NCBI RefSeq assembly: GCF_004378255.1
Contig: NZ_SNQG01000007.1
Span: 186,001 to 250,000 of the forward strand
Direction: 5' to 3'
DNA from: Mucilaginibacter phyllosphaerae
GTDB lineage: Bacteria; Bacteroidota; Bacteroidia; Sphingobacteriales; Sphingobacteriaceae
Length of the DNA: 64,000 bases
In this document: positions 63,951 through 64,000 of the stretch, piece by piece
How the letters are laid out: each line of letters begins with the position of its first letter
How positions within the stretch are numbered: position 1 is the first letter of the stretch
Notes under the pieces: generated by a model
What the model was told of the DNA's origin: nothing
Seen by the model: only the letters and a program-made list of their open reading frames with translations
The model's database searches: none
Translations under genes and position numbers: made by a program

Positions 63951-63980
63951 AAAAAAAAGGGACGCAATTTCTTGCATCCC
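63951..63980 (-). terminator. Terminator of a gene beyond the right edge
   Basis: On the minus strand: GGGATGCAA, GAAA loop, TTGCGTCCC (one G.U pair), then eight T. It belongs to a minus-strand transcript entering from the right. Confidence 0.8.
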
Positions 63981-64000
63981 TCTTAGCTATATTAATTGTT

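Overview
The window is a bacterial chromosome segment from the Bacteroidota, most likely family Sphingobacteriaceae (Mucilaginibacter/Pedobacter-like). The evidence is the gene content (SusD-free core genes of Bacteroidota type, MacB/FtsX permeases ending in NPVKSLRSE, NupG-type permease, DUF3667, tandem secreted paralogs), Bacteroidota promoters of the TTG-N19..21-TAnnTTTG type, few Shine-Dalgarno sequences, and dispersed palindromic repeats common in that family. No rRNA, tRNA, insertion sequence, prophage or CRISPR array was seen.

Layout. 1-8 kb: 3' end of metE, a hotdog thioesterase, a DbpA-like RNA helicase, secreted proteins of unknown role, a Y-family DNA polymerase followed by a DUF72 protein. 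7-18.9 kb: a GH20 hexosaminidase/lipoprotein pair, trxB, an M19 dipeptidase, an acyl-CoA carboxylase beta subunit, a lipoprotein-Tae4 amidase pair (orphan effector and candidate immunity gene), a LOG-family protein, guaB and rlmB. 19-26.9 kb: dnaB, a TPR protein, etfB-etfA-bifunctional nuclease, a nucleoside permease, DUF3667 and an outer-membrane barrel protein.

27-46.6 kb: the dominant feature. Seven consecutive MacB/FtsX-type ABC permeases (each about 800 residues, all on the minus strand) are followed by one ATPase and one TolC-family outer-membrane protein; no membrane-fusion protein is present. An almost identical pair of sites (a GTAC palindrome plus an 18-nt block) lies upstream of the first permease and upstream of the ATPase, which suggests two co-regulated transcription units.

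46.7-50 kb: trpD-trpF-trpB preceded by a complete ribosome-mediated attenuator: promoter, 17-codon leader peptide with three consecutive Trp codons, antiterminator and terminator. This leader is too short for ordinary gene calling. trpE, trpG, trpC and trpA are not in the window. 50-64 kb: an inward-rectifier K+ channel, threonine aldolase, three tandem paralogous secreted proteins, an MFS transporter, isocitrate dehydrogenase, purK-purE, a tiny tatA, an AlgH-family protein, pdxH overlapping a fused nuoCD, an exact 73-bp-period tandem repeat array, and an S41 peptidase.

The best candidates for something new are the seven-permease array with its paired operator, the trp attenuator, and the Tae4/lipoprotein pair.
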